DNA of 64,000 nt. It comes from Flavobacteriaceae bacterium (lineage in GTDB: Bacteria; Bacteroidota; Bacteroidia; Flavobacteriales; Flavobacteriaceae). Where the stretch lies: contig JAGYKX010000008.1 in the NCBI GenBank assembly GCA_018401115.1, positions 152,342 through 216,341 of the forward strand, in the 5' to 3' direction. Shown in pieces: positions 1 through 9,126 of this stretch. How positions within the stretch are numbered: the stretch's first letter is position 1; each line of letters begins with the position of its first letter. The position numbers and the translations under genes are program-made. The notes under the pieces are model-generated. The model was not told where the DNA came from. It ran no database searches and saw only the letters and a program-made list of their open reading frames with translations.

Positions 1-255
1 GGAAACACCGCTAGTAAAGTAGCTGCTGTAATGGTCAATCTCGTAGGCGCAGAGGGACACACTGGTGCTGTGGTGTATGAAAATATGAAACACATTTTAA
101 GCCTTGACGGAGTAACACCGCATATTTACGGAAAAAAAGAAACACGGCCTTTCAGAAAAATGGGGCATGTAACCATAGTGCACCCAGATATGCAAATCGC
201 AAGGGAGATGGCAGAAACCGTCAAAAAAAGTATTGCCGTAATTAGTGAAAAATAA
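1..255 (+). CDS. purK: 5-(carboxyamino)imidazole ribonucleotide synthase PurK, C-terminal end (partial)
   Basis: The frame is open from base 1 to the stop at 253-255, so only about the last 84 residues are present and the start lies left of the window. The visible part has the PurK C-terminal signature: NLVGAEGHTG, then HIYGKKETRPFRKMGHVTI, the rudiment-hybrid segment that closes the ATP-grasp fold. In the family the enzyme uses ATP and bicarbonate to carboxylate AIR to N5-CAIR in purine synthesis. The next gene, purE, takes that product, which supports the call. Confidence 0.93.
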   Translation, partial: GNTASKVAAVMVNLVGAEGHTGAVVYENMKHILSLDGVTPHIYGKKETRPFRKMGHVTIVHPDMQIAREMAETVKKSIAVISEK

Positions 256-349
256 TTGATACGCAGGGAATAATCATCCAACATTTAAAAATAGTAAAGG
301 GTATTATCCTGAGTCACAACAGTTTAAAAATAGTCTTAAATAAATATAT

Positions 350-835
350 ATGAAAAAAGTAGCCGTAGTTATGGGAAGTACCAGCGACCTTCCTGTTATG
401 CAAGAAGCCATAGACTTTTTAAAATCCTTTAATATAACCGTGATGGTAGACATAGTTTCTGCCCACAGGACCCCTGAAAAACTATTTAGTTTTAGTAAAA
501 ACGCTCACCTAGAGGGGATTGGCGTCATTATAGCGGGTGCGGGTGGTGCGGCACATTTACCAGGAATGGTGGCTTCATTGTCGCCATTACCTGTCATAGG
601 CGTACCCATCAAAAGCAGTAATTCTATAGACGGTTGGGATTCTGTACTGTCTATATTGCAAATGCCGGGTGGGGTGCCTGTTGGCACCGTGGCACTGAAT
701 GGTGCCAAGAATGCGGGCATTCTCGCCGCCCAAATACTCGGAAGCAGTGAGCCTGCAATTCTGGACCAAATGATTGCTTATAAGGAAGCTCTTAAAGAAA
801 AAGTGATTGAAGGCGCAAAATCAATTCAGTCATAA
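350..835 (+). CDS. purE: N5-carboxyaminoimidazole ribonucleotide mutase PurE
   Basis: The 161-residue product has the normal length of class I PurE. It opens with VAVVMGSTSDLPVMQEA, the nucleotide-binding loop, and carries SAHRTPE at about residue 38, with the active-site His, and the glycine-rich GAGGAAHLPGM stretch. It converts N5-CAIR to CAIR, the step after PurK, whose gene ends 94 bases upstream. The two are probably cotranscribed, although the gap could hold its own promoter. The stop codon lies in a 15-bp sequence (822-836) that recurs at 857-871. Confidence 0.96.
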   Translation: MKKVAVVMGSTSDLPVMQEAIDFLKSFNITVMVDIVSAHRTPEKLFSFSKNAHLEGIGVIIAGAGGAAHLPGMVASLSPLPVIGVPIKSSNSIDGWDSVLSILQMPGGVPVGTVALNGAKNAGILAAQILGSSEPAILDQMIAYKEALKEKVIEGAKSIQS

Positions 836-926
836 AAAGCAGCGTAGACGCTAAGCCAATTCAGTCATAAAGAGCAAGCTGCTCCTGCTTAAAACTGAAT
901 ATTCACACAAAAACACTTGTCAGTCC

Positions 927-2951
927 ATGTCTAAAAATCCTTTATTAGTCCCATTTGAAACGCCTCCATTTCATTTGATCAAAAACGAGCATTACAAACC
1001 AGCTTTTGAGACTGCTATAAACCTCGCTAAAGAAGAGATTGCTGCTGTAAAGGAGCAATCAGAAGCACCTACTTTTGAAAACACTGTAGCAGCCCTAGAT
1101 TATGCAGGACAGACATTGGGACATATTTCAAGTATATTTTTTAATCTCAATTCAGCAGAAACCTCACTCGAAATGCAACAAATTGCACAAGAAGTGTCAC
1201 CACTTCTCACTGCTTTTAGCAATGACCTGAGTTTAGATCCTGAATTATTCAAAAGGGTAAAATCAGTTTACGAACAGAAAGACAGTCTATCCCTAGATAC
1301 AGAATCTCAAAGATTATTAAACAAATCTTATAAATCTTTTGTGAGGAATGGCGCACTACTCAATGAAACCGAACAACAAACACTCAGAGAAATAGACAAA
1401 AACCTCTCTAGACTTCAATTGGAATTTGGGGAACACGTTTTGGCAGACACCCAAGTATTCTCCCTTCACATAACAGATGAATTAGAATTAGATGGGCTAC
1501 CAGACAGTGTCAAAACTGCAGCAGAAGACTTGGCGAAAAGCAAAGAAAAAGAAGGCTGGCTGTTTACTTTAGATTACCCAAGTTATGTGCCTTTTATGAA
1601 ATTCTCCACCCAACGCAGCTTACGTGAAAAAATGTACAAAGCATTTACCAGTAAGGGATTTCAAAAGAACGAAAACAACAATGAAGCCATTGTATTAAAT
1701 ATTGTTAGACTCAGACACCAAAGGGCACAATTACTAGGCTATGAAAACCACGCACAATATGTCTTAGAAGAAAGAATGGCCAAAAGCCCGGCTACAGTGT
1801 TTGATTTTTCACAAAACATCTTGGACAAAGCCTTACCTGCCGCTAAAGCAGAAATGGAGACCTTAAAAACTTATGGAAAAGAGCAGCTTGGCTTAGACCG
1901 CCTAGAAAAATGGGATGGCTCCTTTGTGGGAGAAAAACTCAGGCAAGCGACTTTTAATTTTGAAGAAGAAGTACTCAAGCCCTACTTACCACTACAAGCT
2001 TGTGTGAAGGGCATGTTTGAAATTGCCCATAAACTGTACGGTTTAAACTTCAACGAAGTCAATGATATCCCGGTGTACCACAAAGAGGTGTCTACTTATA
2101 AGGTTTACGATCAAAAAGGTGCTTTTGTGTCCTATTTTTATACTGACTTTCACCCAAGACCCGGAAAAAGAGGGGGCGCATGGATGACCTCCTTTAGGTC
2201 CCAGTATAAAAAAGACGGCCAAGATTACAGACCTCAAATAGCCATAGTGTGTAATTTTAGTTTAGCTACCTCCAAAACACCTGCATTACTCACTTTTCAA
2301 GAACTCACTACCCTGTTCCACGAGTTTGGCCACGCCCTACATGGCATGCTGGCCAATACCACTTATCCGAGCCTATCAGGTACCTCTGTGTCTTGGGATT
2401 TCGTAGAGCTACCCAGCCAAATTATGGAAAATTGGTGCTATGAAAAAGAAGCCTTATCGCTATTCGCCAAACACTATAAGGATCAATCATTAATCCCCAT
2501 GGAATTGGTTCAAAAAATTAAAGATCAAGCGACTTTCCTAGAAGGAATGGCTACCTTGAGACAACTCAGTTTTGGTCTCTTAGATATGGCCTGGCACAGC
2601 AGTAATCCAGATGATATAAAAGATGTTGCAGCTTTTGAAAATGAAGCATTTAAGGGAACTGACCTATACCCATCCGTAGCAGAAAGCTGTATGAGTACCG
2701 CTTTTTCTCATATCTTTCAAGGAGGCTATTCCGCAGGTTACTACAGCTATAAATGGGCAGAAGTGCTAGATGCAGACGCCTTTGAAAAATTTAAAGCGGC
2801 AGGTATTTTTAATTCTAAAGTAGCAGAAGACTTCAAAGAATTCATTCTTTCAAAAGGAGGCTCAGAAGACCCTATGGTGTTGTACAAAAAATTTAGGGGC
2901 AGCGAACCAAAACCGGAAGCATTACTCAAAAGAGCCGGTTTATTAAATTAA
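927..2951 (+). CDS. M3 family metallopeptidase (oligopeptidase A / Dcp-like)
   Basis: This 674-residue cytosolic-type protein has no signal peptide. The zinc site is plain: HEFGHALHGML starts at His465, with the downstream Glu in the SWDFVELPSQIMENW segment about 28 residues later, as in thimet oligopeptidase-like enzymes. Family members trim short peptides left by the ATP-dependent proteases. Length and the QLSFGLLDMAWH and GGYSAGYYSYKWAEVLDADAF segments fit the PrlC/Dcp branch. Which of the two (endo-oligopeptidase or dipeptidyl carboxypeptidase) cannot be settled by eye. Confidence 0.93.
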   Translation: MSKNPLLVPFETPPFHLIKNEHYKPAFETAINLAKEEIAAVKEQSEAPTFENTVAALDYAGQTLGHISSIFFNLNSAETSLEMQQIAQEVSPLLTAFSNDLSLDPELFKRVKSVYEQKDSLSLDTESQRLLNKSYKSFVRNGALLNETEQQTLREIDKNLSRLQLEFGEHVLADTQVFSLHITDELELDGLPDSVKTAAEDLAKSKEKEGWLFTLDYPSYVPFMKFSTQRSLREKMYKAFTSKGFQKNENNNEAIVLNIVRLRHQRAQLLGYENHAQYVLEERMAKSPATVFDFSQNILDKALPAAKAEMETLKTYGKEQLGLDRLEKWDGSFVGEKLRQATFNFEEEVLKPYLPLQACVKGMFEIAHKLYGLNFNEVNDIPVYHKEVSTYKVYDQKGAFVSYFYTDFHPRPGKRGGAWMTSFRSQYKKDGQDYRPQIAIVCNFSLATSKTPALLTFQELTTLFHEFGHALHGMLANTTYPSLSGTSVSWDFVELPSQIMENWCYEKEALSLFAKHYKDQSLIPMELVQKIKDQATFLEGMATLRQLSFGLLDMAWHSSNPDDIKDVAAFENEAFKGTDLYPSVAESCMSTAFSHIFQGGYSAGYYSYKWAEVLDADAFEKFKAAGIFNSKVAEDFKEFILSKGGSEDPMVLYKKFRGSEPKPEALLKRAGLLN

Positions 2952-3012
2952 ATAAGGTGTAGATGCATTATTGAAGCAACAATCAAGTGATTGACTGAAG
3001 CAAAGCGAAAGC

Positions 3013-3366
3013 CTACTGCATCTTTTCATAGGCCTTATAGCCGCCTTTAAGATTCACAACCCTTTTAAAACCTAGACTGTCTAGCCTAGAAGCGGCCATT
3101 TCGGAACGCTTACCACTACGACAATACACATAAATCTTCTTGCGTTTGCTTATGCTGTCAAAAGCCTTATTAAAGTCAGCAGACAACCAATCTATATTAA
3201 TCGCATGAGGCAGGTGACCTTCCTTAAATTCTGCAGGAGTCCGAACGTCTATTAAAAGACTTCTGCTGTGAATTTTGGCCACCGAGGTAGATATTTCCCT
3301 ATCGATATGTTGTGCAAAAGCAAAAAAACTATTTAAAAATAACAAGCTAAAAAGAACTTTTTTCAT
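3013..3366 (-). CDS. Exported single-domain rhodanese-like protein
   Basis: The 117-residue product starts with a signal peptide (MKKVLFSLLFLNSFFAFAQ). One rhodanese domain follows, with LLIDVRTPAEFKEGHLPHAINID and the active-site loop VYCRSGKRS (Cys82). The catalytic Cys is intact, so persulfide chemistry is possible; in the family such proteins move sulfane sulfur or bind other thiols. The signal peptide puts it in the periplasm. It stands alone in minus orientation downstream of a UbiA-like gene, and its physiological substrate is unknown. Confidence 0.88.
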   Translation of the reverse strand: MKKVLFSLLFLNSFFAFAQHIDREISTSVAKIHSRSLLIDVRTPAEFKEGHLPHAINIDWLSADFNKAFDSISKRKKIYVYCRSGKRSEMAASRLDSLGFKRVVNLKGGYKAYEKMQ

Positions 3367-3440
3367 AGATATAAGACTTTTTTCAATGGGGAAATTTTAA
3401 ATGAGTTGGCTTTTAGTAAAACATTTATGGTATCTTAAAA

Positions 3441-4310
3441 TTACAAAAACGATTCAAAAGTCCACCAAAGTATAGCGAACAAAATTGGAATACCCTCCAC
3501 CCAAAAATTGGTGAAATAGCTACTTGAATGCTTGCCAGAAAAGAAAATCCCTAAGATCAGCAGCAGCGTAATTATTAGAGAAACCCCCACCATTTGTAAA
3601 GGCCATTTCAATATGGCTCCAGCAAATAAATGGCCTCCTAAAAAAAGGAGGGACCACAAAAGTCCAATGTTTTTAGTCCTTTTAACCCCATAGCGCTGTG
3701 GAAGTGTGGCCAATTGAGGGATATCCTTTAAATAATCCCTCAGTTCAAAAGGAACCATTAAAGCCAGCACCAAGAAAAAATGAGACAGAAACAATGTTAA
3801 AACACCTAATAATCCAAAAGGGTTAGATGGGCTTGAAATCTGAAAAATCATTTTAACCCCTACTGTAGCAAGCGGCAATAACACAGTCGCAAGTGCCCAA
3901 ACAAAAGCAACAATATAAATTTTCATGCCTCTTACAGCCCTAAGGTTTTTTTGGGCAGGCAATACAGGCAGTCCATAAAGGGCGGTAAAAGCAACTAACA
4001 ACAGTAATACCAAATAGGCCAATACGTTTAAGTATAACATCCCGTATAAGCCAAGTGCTCCACAGAAAAAACTCAATATTTGCATGGGCATAAAAGACTT
4101 ATGGGTCACTTTCAAATAAAAGGGACCACCCAAGCCATATTTGATAAAATTATAGCCCATAACAGTTCCGGAAAACAACACAACCCCCAAAGCATAGGAC
4201 CATAAAATGTTTAAGCCTTTAGCACCCACATAACTGAGGGACACCACGGCAAAAGCCACGTGGACACTGGCCTTTAAATAAAAATCGAAAAACCTTCTCA
4301 TTCCACGCAT
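3441..4310 (-). CDS. UbiA-like polytopic membrane protein, degenerate active site
   Basis: The 289 residues are mostly hydrophobic, with about eight or nine predicted membrane segments. The arrangement resembles UbiA prenyltransferases. A segment at about residues 188-210 (FELRDYLKDIPQLATLPQRYGV) looks like the second aspartate-rich motif. At the first motif, however, the usual NDxxDxxxD is replaced by GYNFIKYG, so one Mg-diphosphate site appears lost. I therefore do not assign an activity. Two ATG codons (4310 and 4301) are possible starts. It lies back to back with gcvP. Confidence 0.6.
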   Translation of the reverse strand: MRGMRRFFDFYLKASVHVAFAVVSLSYVGAKGLNILWSYALGVVLFSGTVMGYNFIKYGLGGPFYLKVTHKSFMPMQILSFFCGALGLYGMLYLNVLAYLVLLLLVAFTALYGLPVLPAQKNLRAVRGMKIYIVAFVWALATVLLPLATVGVKMIFQISSPSNPFGLLGVLTLFLSHFFLVLALMVPFELRDYLKDIPQLATLPQRYGVKRTKNIGLLWSLLFLGGHLFAGAILKWPLQMVGVSLIITLLLILGIFFSGKHSSSYFTNFWVEGIPILFAILWWTFESFL

Positions 4311-4407
4311 TCTACAAAAGTAAACAAACTGTTTATAAGCCTTTAAATTGGTTAAAAAGTTTAGCGAAGACTTGTAAAAAAGGTGTTATAATTCTTCTTT
4401 TTATTAG

Positions 4408-4415
4408 TAATTTTG
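4408..4415 (+). promoter_or_regulatory. Candidate promoter -7 element for gcvP
   Basis: TAATTTTG matches the Bacteroidetes -7 consensus TAnnTTTG exactly and lies 37 bases before the gcvP start. The -33 position has only a weak match, so this rests on the -7 element alone. Confidence 0.45.
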
Positions 4416-4452
4416 TGCATCTTTTTACAGATCTAATATAACGATTTCGCTT

Positions 4453-7299
4453 ATGAAAACAGATGTTTTTGCATTACGCCACATTGGTATACAAGGAGAA
4501 GAACAATCCCAAATGTTAAAAACAGTTGGGGTAGAAAGTCTAGACCAACTTATTTTGGAAACTATCCCTGCAGACATTCGTCTGAAAAAGGCATTGGATT
4601 TAGCGCCTGCCATGAGCGAACACGACTACTTGTCTCATATTGAGGCTTTATCTCAAAAAAATCAAGTATTTAAATCATATATAGGTTTAGGATACCACCA
4701 GAGTATCACACCTTCTGTGATTAAGAGAAATATATTAGAAAATCCAGGATGGTATACTGCCTACACCCCTTACCAGGCAGAAATTGCTCAAGGTAGGTTA
4801 GAAGCACTAATCAATTTTCAGACCATGGTGTGTGAATTGACCGGAATGGAACTCTCTAACGCCTCTCTGTTAGACGAGAGTACCGCAGCAGCAGAGGCCA
4901 TGACCATGCTCTATGACCTAAGAACGAGAGACCAGAAAAAACAGGAGGCTATGTCCTTTTTTGTTTCAGAAGATATTTTACCACAAACACTTTCTCTATT
5001 AAAAACTAGGGCAACACCATTAGGTATTCAATTAGAGGTTGGCCCTATAGATGCATTTGTATTTGAGCCCCATTTTTATGGTGCCATATTACAGTATCCT
5101 GGTAAAAACGGGGCAATTGGCGCCGTAGACCAGTTTATGGAAAAAGCCAAGACAACAGATATTAAAGTGGCTTTTGCAGCAGACATATTGAGTTTAACCA
5201 TGCTTACAGCGCCCGGAGAATTGGGTGCAGACGTCGTGGTTGGAACCACACAACGCTTTGGAATTCCTTTAGGCTATGGGGGGCCACACGCCGCATTTTT
5301 TGCCACAAGAGAAGATTATAAAAGAAGTATCCCTGGAAGAATCATTGGGCTCACAAAAGATATTGACGGATTGCCTGCCTACCGTATGGCGCTGCAAACC
5401 AGAGAGCAACACATTAAAAGAGACAAAGCGACTTCTAACATCTGTACTGCACAAGTGCTTTTAGCTGTAATGGCTGGAATGTACGCGGTGTACCACGGAC
5501 CTCAAGGCTTGTTATATATTGCTCAGGGAGTGCACCACAAGACAGTTGCAGTGTCTAAGGCACTAGAAAGTTTAGGCTATACCCAGCAGAACAAAAATTA
5601 TTTTGACACCCTATTGGTGTCGGCGCCAGCCAAAGAAATAAAAGCATTAGCAGAAGCTCATAAAGTCAATTTCCATTACGTTGGAAAGGATCAGGTAGGG
5701 ATTTCTATTAACGAGGCCACTTCCGTGGCCGATGCACAAGAGATTGTAGCCATTTTTGCAGCCGCTAAAGGACAGACCCCACCCACTATCTCAATAGATA
5801 ACGAAACAAAAGTGCCCCAGCACTTGGCAAGAAAAACAGCTTTTTTAAGCCAAAAAGTATTTAACACCTACCACTCTGAAACGGCACTAATGCGTTATAT
5901 AAAACAATTAGAACGCAAGGATTTGGCTTTGAATCACTCCATGATTTCTCTGGGCTCATGTACCATGAAACTCAACGCGGCTACAGAAATGTTACCCCTT
6001 TCATGGGCACAATGGGGAAGCATACATCCTTTTGTCCCTGTTGAACAAGCAGCTGGTTACCATGAAGTATTACAGCAATTAGAATTACAGCTCAACGAAA
6101 TTACTGGCTTTGCTGGAACCTCGCTACAGCCAAACTCTGGAGCACAGGGAGAATATGCAGGACTAATGACTATTAGAGCATACCACGCCTCTAGAGGAGA
6201 AAGTCACAGGAATATATGCCTCATACCTGCATCTGCCCACGGCACAAATCCAGCCTCTGCAGTAATGGCCGGGATGAAGGTTGTGGTGACAAAAACAGAT
6301 GAAAAAGGAAATATAGACGTAGAAGACCTCAAAGAAAAAGCCATTGCCCATAGTAGTGAATTGGCGGCACTCATGGTCACTTATCCTTCTACCCACGGAG
6401 TATTTGAATCTTCTATTAGAGAAATTACTGGCCTTATTCACGAGCACGGCGGGCAAGTGTATATGGATGGAGCTAATATGAATGCACAAGTTGGATTGAC
6501 CAATCCAGCTACTATTGGCGCAGACGTTTGTCACTTAAACTTGCACAAAACTTTTGCTATTCCTCACGGAGGAGGAGGGCCTGGTGTAGGACCCATCTGT
6601 GTAGCGCCACAATTGGTGGCATTTTTACCTACCAATCCAATTATAGCCACTGGCGGTAACCAAGCCATTACTGCTATATCTGCAGCACCATGGGGTTCTG
6701 CCTTAGCCTGTCTTATTTCATATGGTTACATTAAAATGCTAGGAGAAGCTGGCTTGACCCATGCTACTAGAATTGCTATTTTAAATGCTAATTATATTAA
6801 AGCCAGATTAAATGGTTTCTTTGAAGTACTTTATACGGGAGAGCAAGGAAGGGCTGCCCATGAAATGATCATAGATTGCAGGCCTTTTAAAGACCATGGG
6901 ATAGAGGTAACAGATATAGCCAAAAGACTCATGGACTTCGGATTCCATGCCCCTACAGTATCTTTCCCTGTGGCAGGCACCATGATGATTGAACCTACAG
7001 AAAGTGAAGATTTACCAGAATTAGACCGTTTCTGTGACGCCATGATAGCTATTAGAAAAGAAATAGATGCCGCTCACATAGACATACCTAATAACCCACT
7101 CAAAAATGCGCCGCATACACAAGCCATGCTTACTGCTGACCAATGGGATTTCCCTTACAGTAGGCAGCAAGCTGCCTTCCCTTTACCATATGTGTCTGAC
7201 AACAAGTTCTGGCCAACAGTGAGAAGGGTAGACGACGCTTACGGAGACAGAAACCTCATCTGTACTTGTACGCCCATTGAAGCATATGCAGAAGCATAA
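4453..7299 (+). CDS. gcvP: Glycine dehydrogenase (aminomethyl-transferring), single-chain P-protein
   Basis: At 948 residues this is the fused, full-length P-protein of the glycine cleavage system. It decarboxylates glycine with PLP and passes the aminomethyl group to the lipoyl H-protein. The N-terminal half has the catalytically silent fold (RHIGIQGEEQSQML, GLGYHQSITPSVI, NPGWYTAYTPYQAEI). The C-terminal half holds the PLP lysine in HLNLHKTFAIPHGGGGPG (Lys699) and the glycine-rich loop. gcvT and gcvH are not in the window, and I see no glycine riboswitch in the 142-base upstream gap. Confidence 0.97.
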   Translation: MKTDVFALRHIGIQGEEQSQMLKTVGVESLDQLILETIPADIRLKKALDLAPAMSEHDYLSHIEALSQKNQVFKSYIGLGYHQSITPSVIKRNILENPGWYTAYTPYQAEIAQGRLEALINFQTMVCELTGMELSNASLLDESTAAAEAMTMLYDLRTRDQKKQEAMSFFVSEDILPQTLSLLKTRATPLGIQLEVGPIDAFVFEPHFYGAILQYPGKNGAIGAVDQFMEKAKTTDIKVAFAADILSLTMLTAPGELGADVVVGTTQRFGIPLGYGGPHAAFFATREDYKRSIPGRIIGLTKDIDGLPAYRMALQTREQHIKRDKATSNICTAQVLLAVMAGMYAVYHGPQGLLYIAQGVHHKTVAVSKALESLGYTQQNKNYFDTLLVSAPAKEIKALAEAHKVNFHYVGKDQVGISINEATSVADAQEIVAIFAAAKGQTPPTISIDNETKVPQHLARKTAFLSQKVFNTYHSETALMRYIKQLERKDLALNHSMISLGSCTMKLNAATEMLPLSWAQWGSIHPFVPVEQAAGYHEVLQQLELQLNEITGFAGTSLQPNSGAQGEYAGLMTIRAYHASRGESHRNICLIPASAHGTNPASAVMAGMKVVVTKTDEKGNIDVEDLKEKAIAHSSELAALMVTYPSTHGVFESSIREITGLIHEHGGQVYMDGANMNAQVGLTNPATIGADVCHLNLHKTFAIPHGGGGPGVGPICVAPQLVAFLPTNPIIATGGNQAITAISAAPWGSALACLISYGYIKMLGEAGLTHATRIAILNANYIKARLNGFFEVLYTGEQGRAAHEMIIDCRPFKDHGIEVTDIAKRLMDFGFHAPTVSFPVAGTMMIEPTESEDLPELDRFCDAMIAIRKEIDAAHIDIPNNPLKNAPHTQAMLTADQWDFPYSRQQAAFPLPYVSDNKFWPTVRRVDDAYGDRNLICTCTPIEAYAEA

Positions 7300-7339
7300 A
7301 TAATACTGAACATCGTATATTTTAGATCTTGACGCTTTA

Positions 7340-7385
7340 CATAGGTTACATTTTTTTTATCTTGTGATAAATTATGTAACCTATG
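7340..7385 (+). promoter_or_regulatory. 12-bp inverted repeat enclosing the start codon of the FabH-like gene
   Basis: CATAGGTTACAT (7340-7351) and its exact reverse complement ATGTAACCTATG (7374-7385) flank a 22-base spacer. The spacer holds a second small inverted repeat, TTTATC/GATAAA (7356-7361 and 7366-7371). The last three bases of the right arm are the ATG of the next gene. As RNA this would hide the start codon; as DNA it would be a spaced two-fold operator around TATCTTGT, a weak -7 match. Confidence 0.6.
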
Positions 7386-8444
7386 AAAGTGAGTATTAAG
7401 GGAAGCGGTAGCTATATTCCGCCTCTAATAACCCCAAATGAAGCTTTTAATTCACATGCGTTCCTTCAAGAAAATGGCCAGGCATTTGAGCAAGAAAATG
7501 GGGTAATCATTGAAAAGTTCAAGGCCATTACTGGTATTGAAAATCGCAGGTATGCCCCAGATCACTTAAATACCTCTGATTTAGGCTTTTTAGCGGCTCA
7601 AGAGGCTATTACAGACGCTAATATTGATCCTGAGACCATTGACTACATTATTTTTGGCCATAATTTTGGTGACGTTTCTACTCCAGGTGAACAAGGAGAT
7701 ACTTTGCCTTCATTGGCCTCTAGGGTAAAACAATTGCTGCGTATTAAAAATCCTTCTTGTGTGGCCTATGACTTACTATTTGGCTGCCCTGGCTGGATAG
7801 AAGGGGTTATTCATGCCCAAGCATTTATGAAAGCTGGAATGGCTAAAAGATGCTTAGTGATTGGCGGAGAAACCCTCTCAAGGGTTTTGGATCCTCATGA
7901 CAGAGATTCCATGATCTATGCAGACGGCGCTGGAGCTACAATTCTTGACATAGAAGATCCTCAGGGGGGAAGCATCCTATCTCATGCCTCAGAAACCCAC
8001 TCTTTTGAAGAAGCTCATTTCCTATTTTTTGGCTGCTCTTACAAACAAGACGCGCCTAAAGATGAGAAATACATAAAAATGTACGGCCGCAAAATTTATG
8101 AATTTGCGGTGACCCATGTCCCTGTAGCTATGCAGAAATGTTTAGACACTAGTGGACACAATATTGAGGATCTCAAGAAGATCTTCATTCACCAAGCCAA
8201 CGAAAAAATGGACGCTGCTATTGTAAAGCGTTTTTACAGACAGTATAAAACCCCTGTACCAGAAGGCATTATGCCCATGAACATTCATGAATTTGGTAAT
8301 AGCTCTGTAGCGACCGTTCCAACACTTTTTGACATGGTAAAACGCGGTCAATTAGAAGGACACGAGATTAAAAAAGGAGATATAGTCATGTTTGCCAGTG
8401 TGGGTGCGGGAATGAATATAAACGCATTTGTGTATGAGGTATAA
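7383..8444 (+). CDS. 3-oxoacyl-ACP synthase III (FabH)-like condensing enzyme
   Basis: This 353-residue thiolase-fold protein keeps the KAS III catalytic triad: Cys135 in AYDLLFGCPGW, His in FIHQANEKM and Asn in HEFGNSSVATVP. FabH-type enzymes condense an acyl-CoA with malonyl-ACP. It is longer than housekeeping FabH (about 320-330), with a long N-terminal loop (PPLITPNEAFNSHAFLQENG) and LLFGCPGW in place of the usual SAACAGF. It is therefore more likely a specialised paralogue than the initiation enzyme. Its start codon lies in a perfect inverted repeat. Confidence 0.85.
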   Translation: MKVSIKGSGSYIPPLITPNEAFNSHAFLQENGQAFEQENGVIIEKFKAITGIENRRYAPDHLNTSDLGFLAAQEAITDANIDPETIDYIIFGHNFGDVSTPGEQGDTLPSLASRVKQLLRIKNPSCVAYDLLFGCPGWIEGVIHAQAFMKAGMAKRCLVIGGETLSRVLDPHDRDSMIYADGAGATILDIEDPQGGSILSHASETHSFEEAHFLFFGCSYKQDAPKDEKYIKMYGRKIYEFAVTHVPVAMQKCLDTSGHNIEDLKKIFIHQANEKMDAAIVKRFYRQYKTPVPEGIMPMNIHEFGNSSVATVPTLFDMVKRGQLEGHEIKKGDIVMFASVGAGMNINAFVYEV

Positions 8445-8589
8445 TAGAGGAATTAAAAATTAACTATATTTTAACATCGAAGATTATTTGAGTGCCGATA
8501 CTTTTTAAACGTCAAACAATTTTTAAATACCGAACATTTTTTATCTCTATTAAAAGCAATAGCGCCTACTTATTCCTTTAATTTGTGTT

Positions 8590-9126
8590 ATGTACAAAAA
8601 ATACTTTCCAGAAAAGAGGTATAAAATAACCCTAGCTTTTTTACAAGAGCATATTTCCACACAGGAAACCATTCTGGACTTAGGGGTAGAAAATCCATTG
8701 AGTGAACAAATGCGAAAGCTTGGTTACCCTGTAAAAAATACTTCAGGAGAAGATTTAGATATTGACCAAAGTGCTATAATTCACTCCGACGCTTCAGTAG
8801 TCACCGCTTTTGAAATCTTTGAACACCTCTTAAATCCCTTTCAGGTGCTCCAGCAAATTAAATCTAAAAAAATAGTGATCAGTGTACCACTAAGGCTTTG
8901 GTTTGCCGCTGCATACAGGAGTAAGTCAGACCCTTGGGACAGGCATTACCACGAATTTGAAAGCTGGCAGCTAGACTGGCTCTTAGAAAAAACAGGCTGG
9001 GAGATTAAAGCGGCTAAACGCTGGACCAATCCAACTAAAAAAATAGGGATTAGACCCCTTTTAAGGTGGTTTACCCCACGGTATTATATGGTGTATGCAG
9101 AAAAAAAACTTTTAACACAGACATGA
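8590..9126 (+). CDS. Class I SAM-dependent methyltransferase-like protein
   Basis: The 178 residues fit a compact Rossmann-type methyltransferase. ILDLGVENPLS stands where motif I (LDxGxGxG) is expected, and TAFEIFEHLLNPFQVL matches the acidic/post-I region of methyltransferase type 11 proteins. Motif I lacks the normal glycines, so SAM binding is plausible but not assured. Its stop overlaps the next gene by ATGA (9123-9126), so it is translationally coupled to a family 2 glycosyltransferase. The pair suggests modification of a lipid or glycan (inference). Confidence 0.68.
   Translation: MYKKYFPEKRYKITLAFLQEHISTQETILDLGVENPLSEQMRKLGYPVKNTSGEDLDIDQSAIIHSDASVVTAFEIFEHLLNPFQVLQQIKSKKIVISVPLRLWFAAAYRSKSDPWDRHYHEFESWQLDWLLEKTGWEIKAAKRWTNPTKKIGIRPLLRWFTPRYYMVYAEKKLLTQT

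Noticed and set aside
822..871. 15-bp direct repeat (CAATTCAGTCATAAA) at the purE stop and again 35 bases on
   Set aside because: It looks like a small local duplication of the gene end; no terminator, site-specific recombination partner or further copy is seen.
4311..4452. Possible glycine riboswitch upstream of gcvP
   Set aside because: The 142-base gap lacks the conserved glycine aptamer core and is explained by two divergent promoters.
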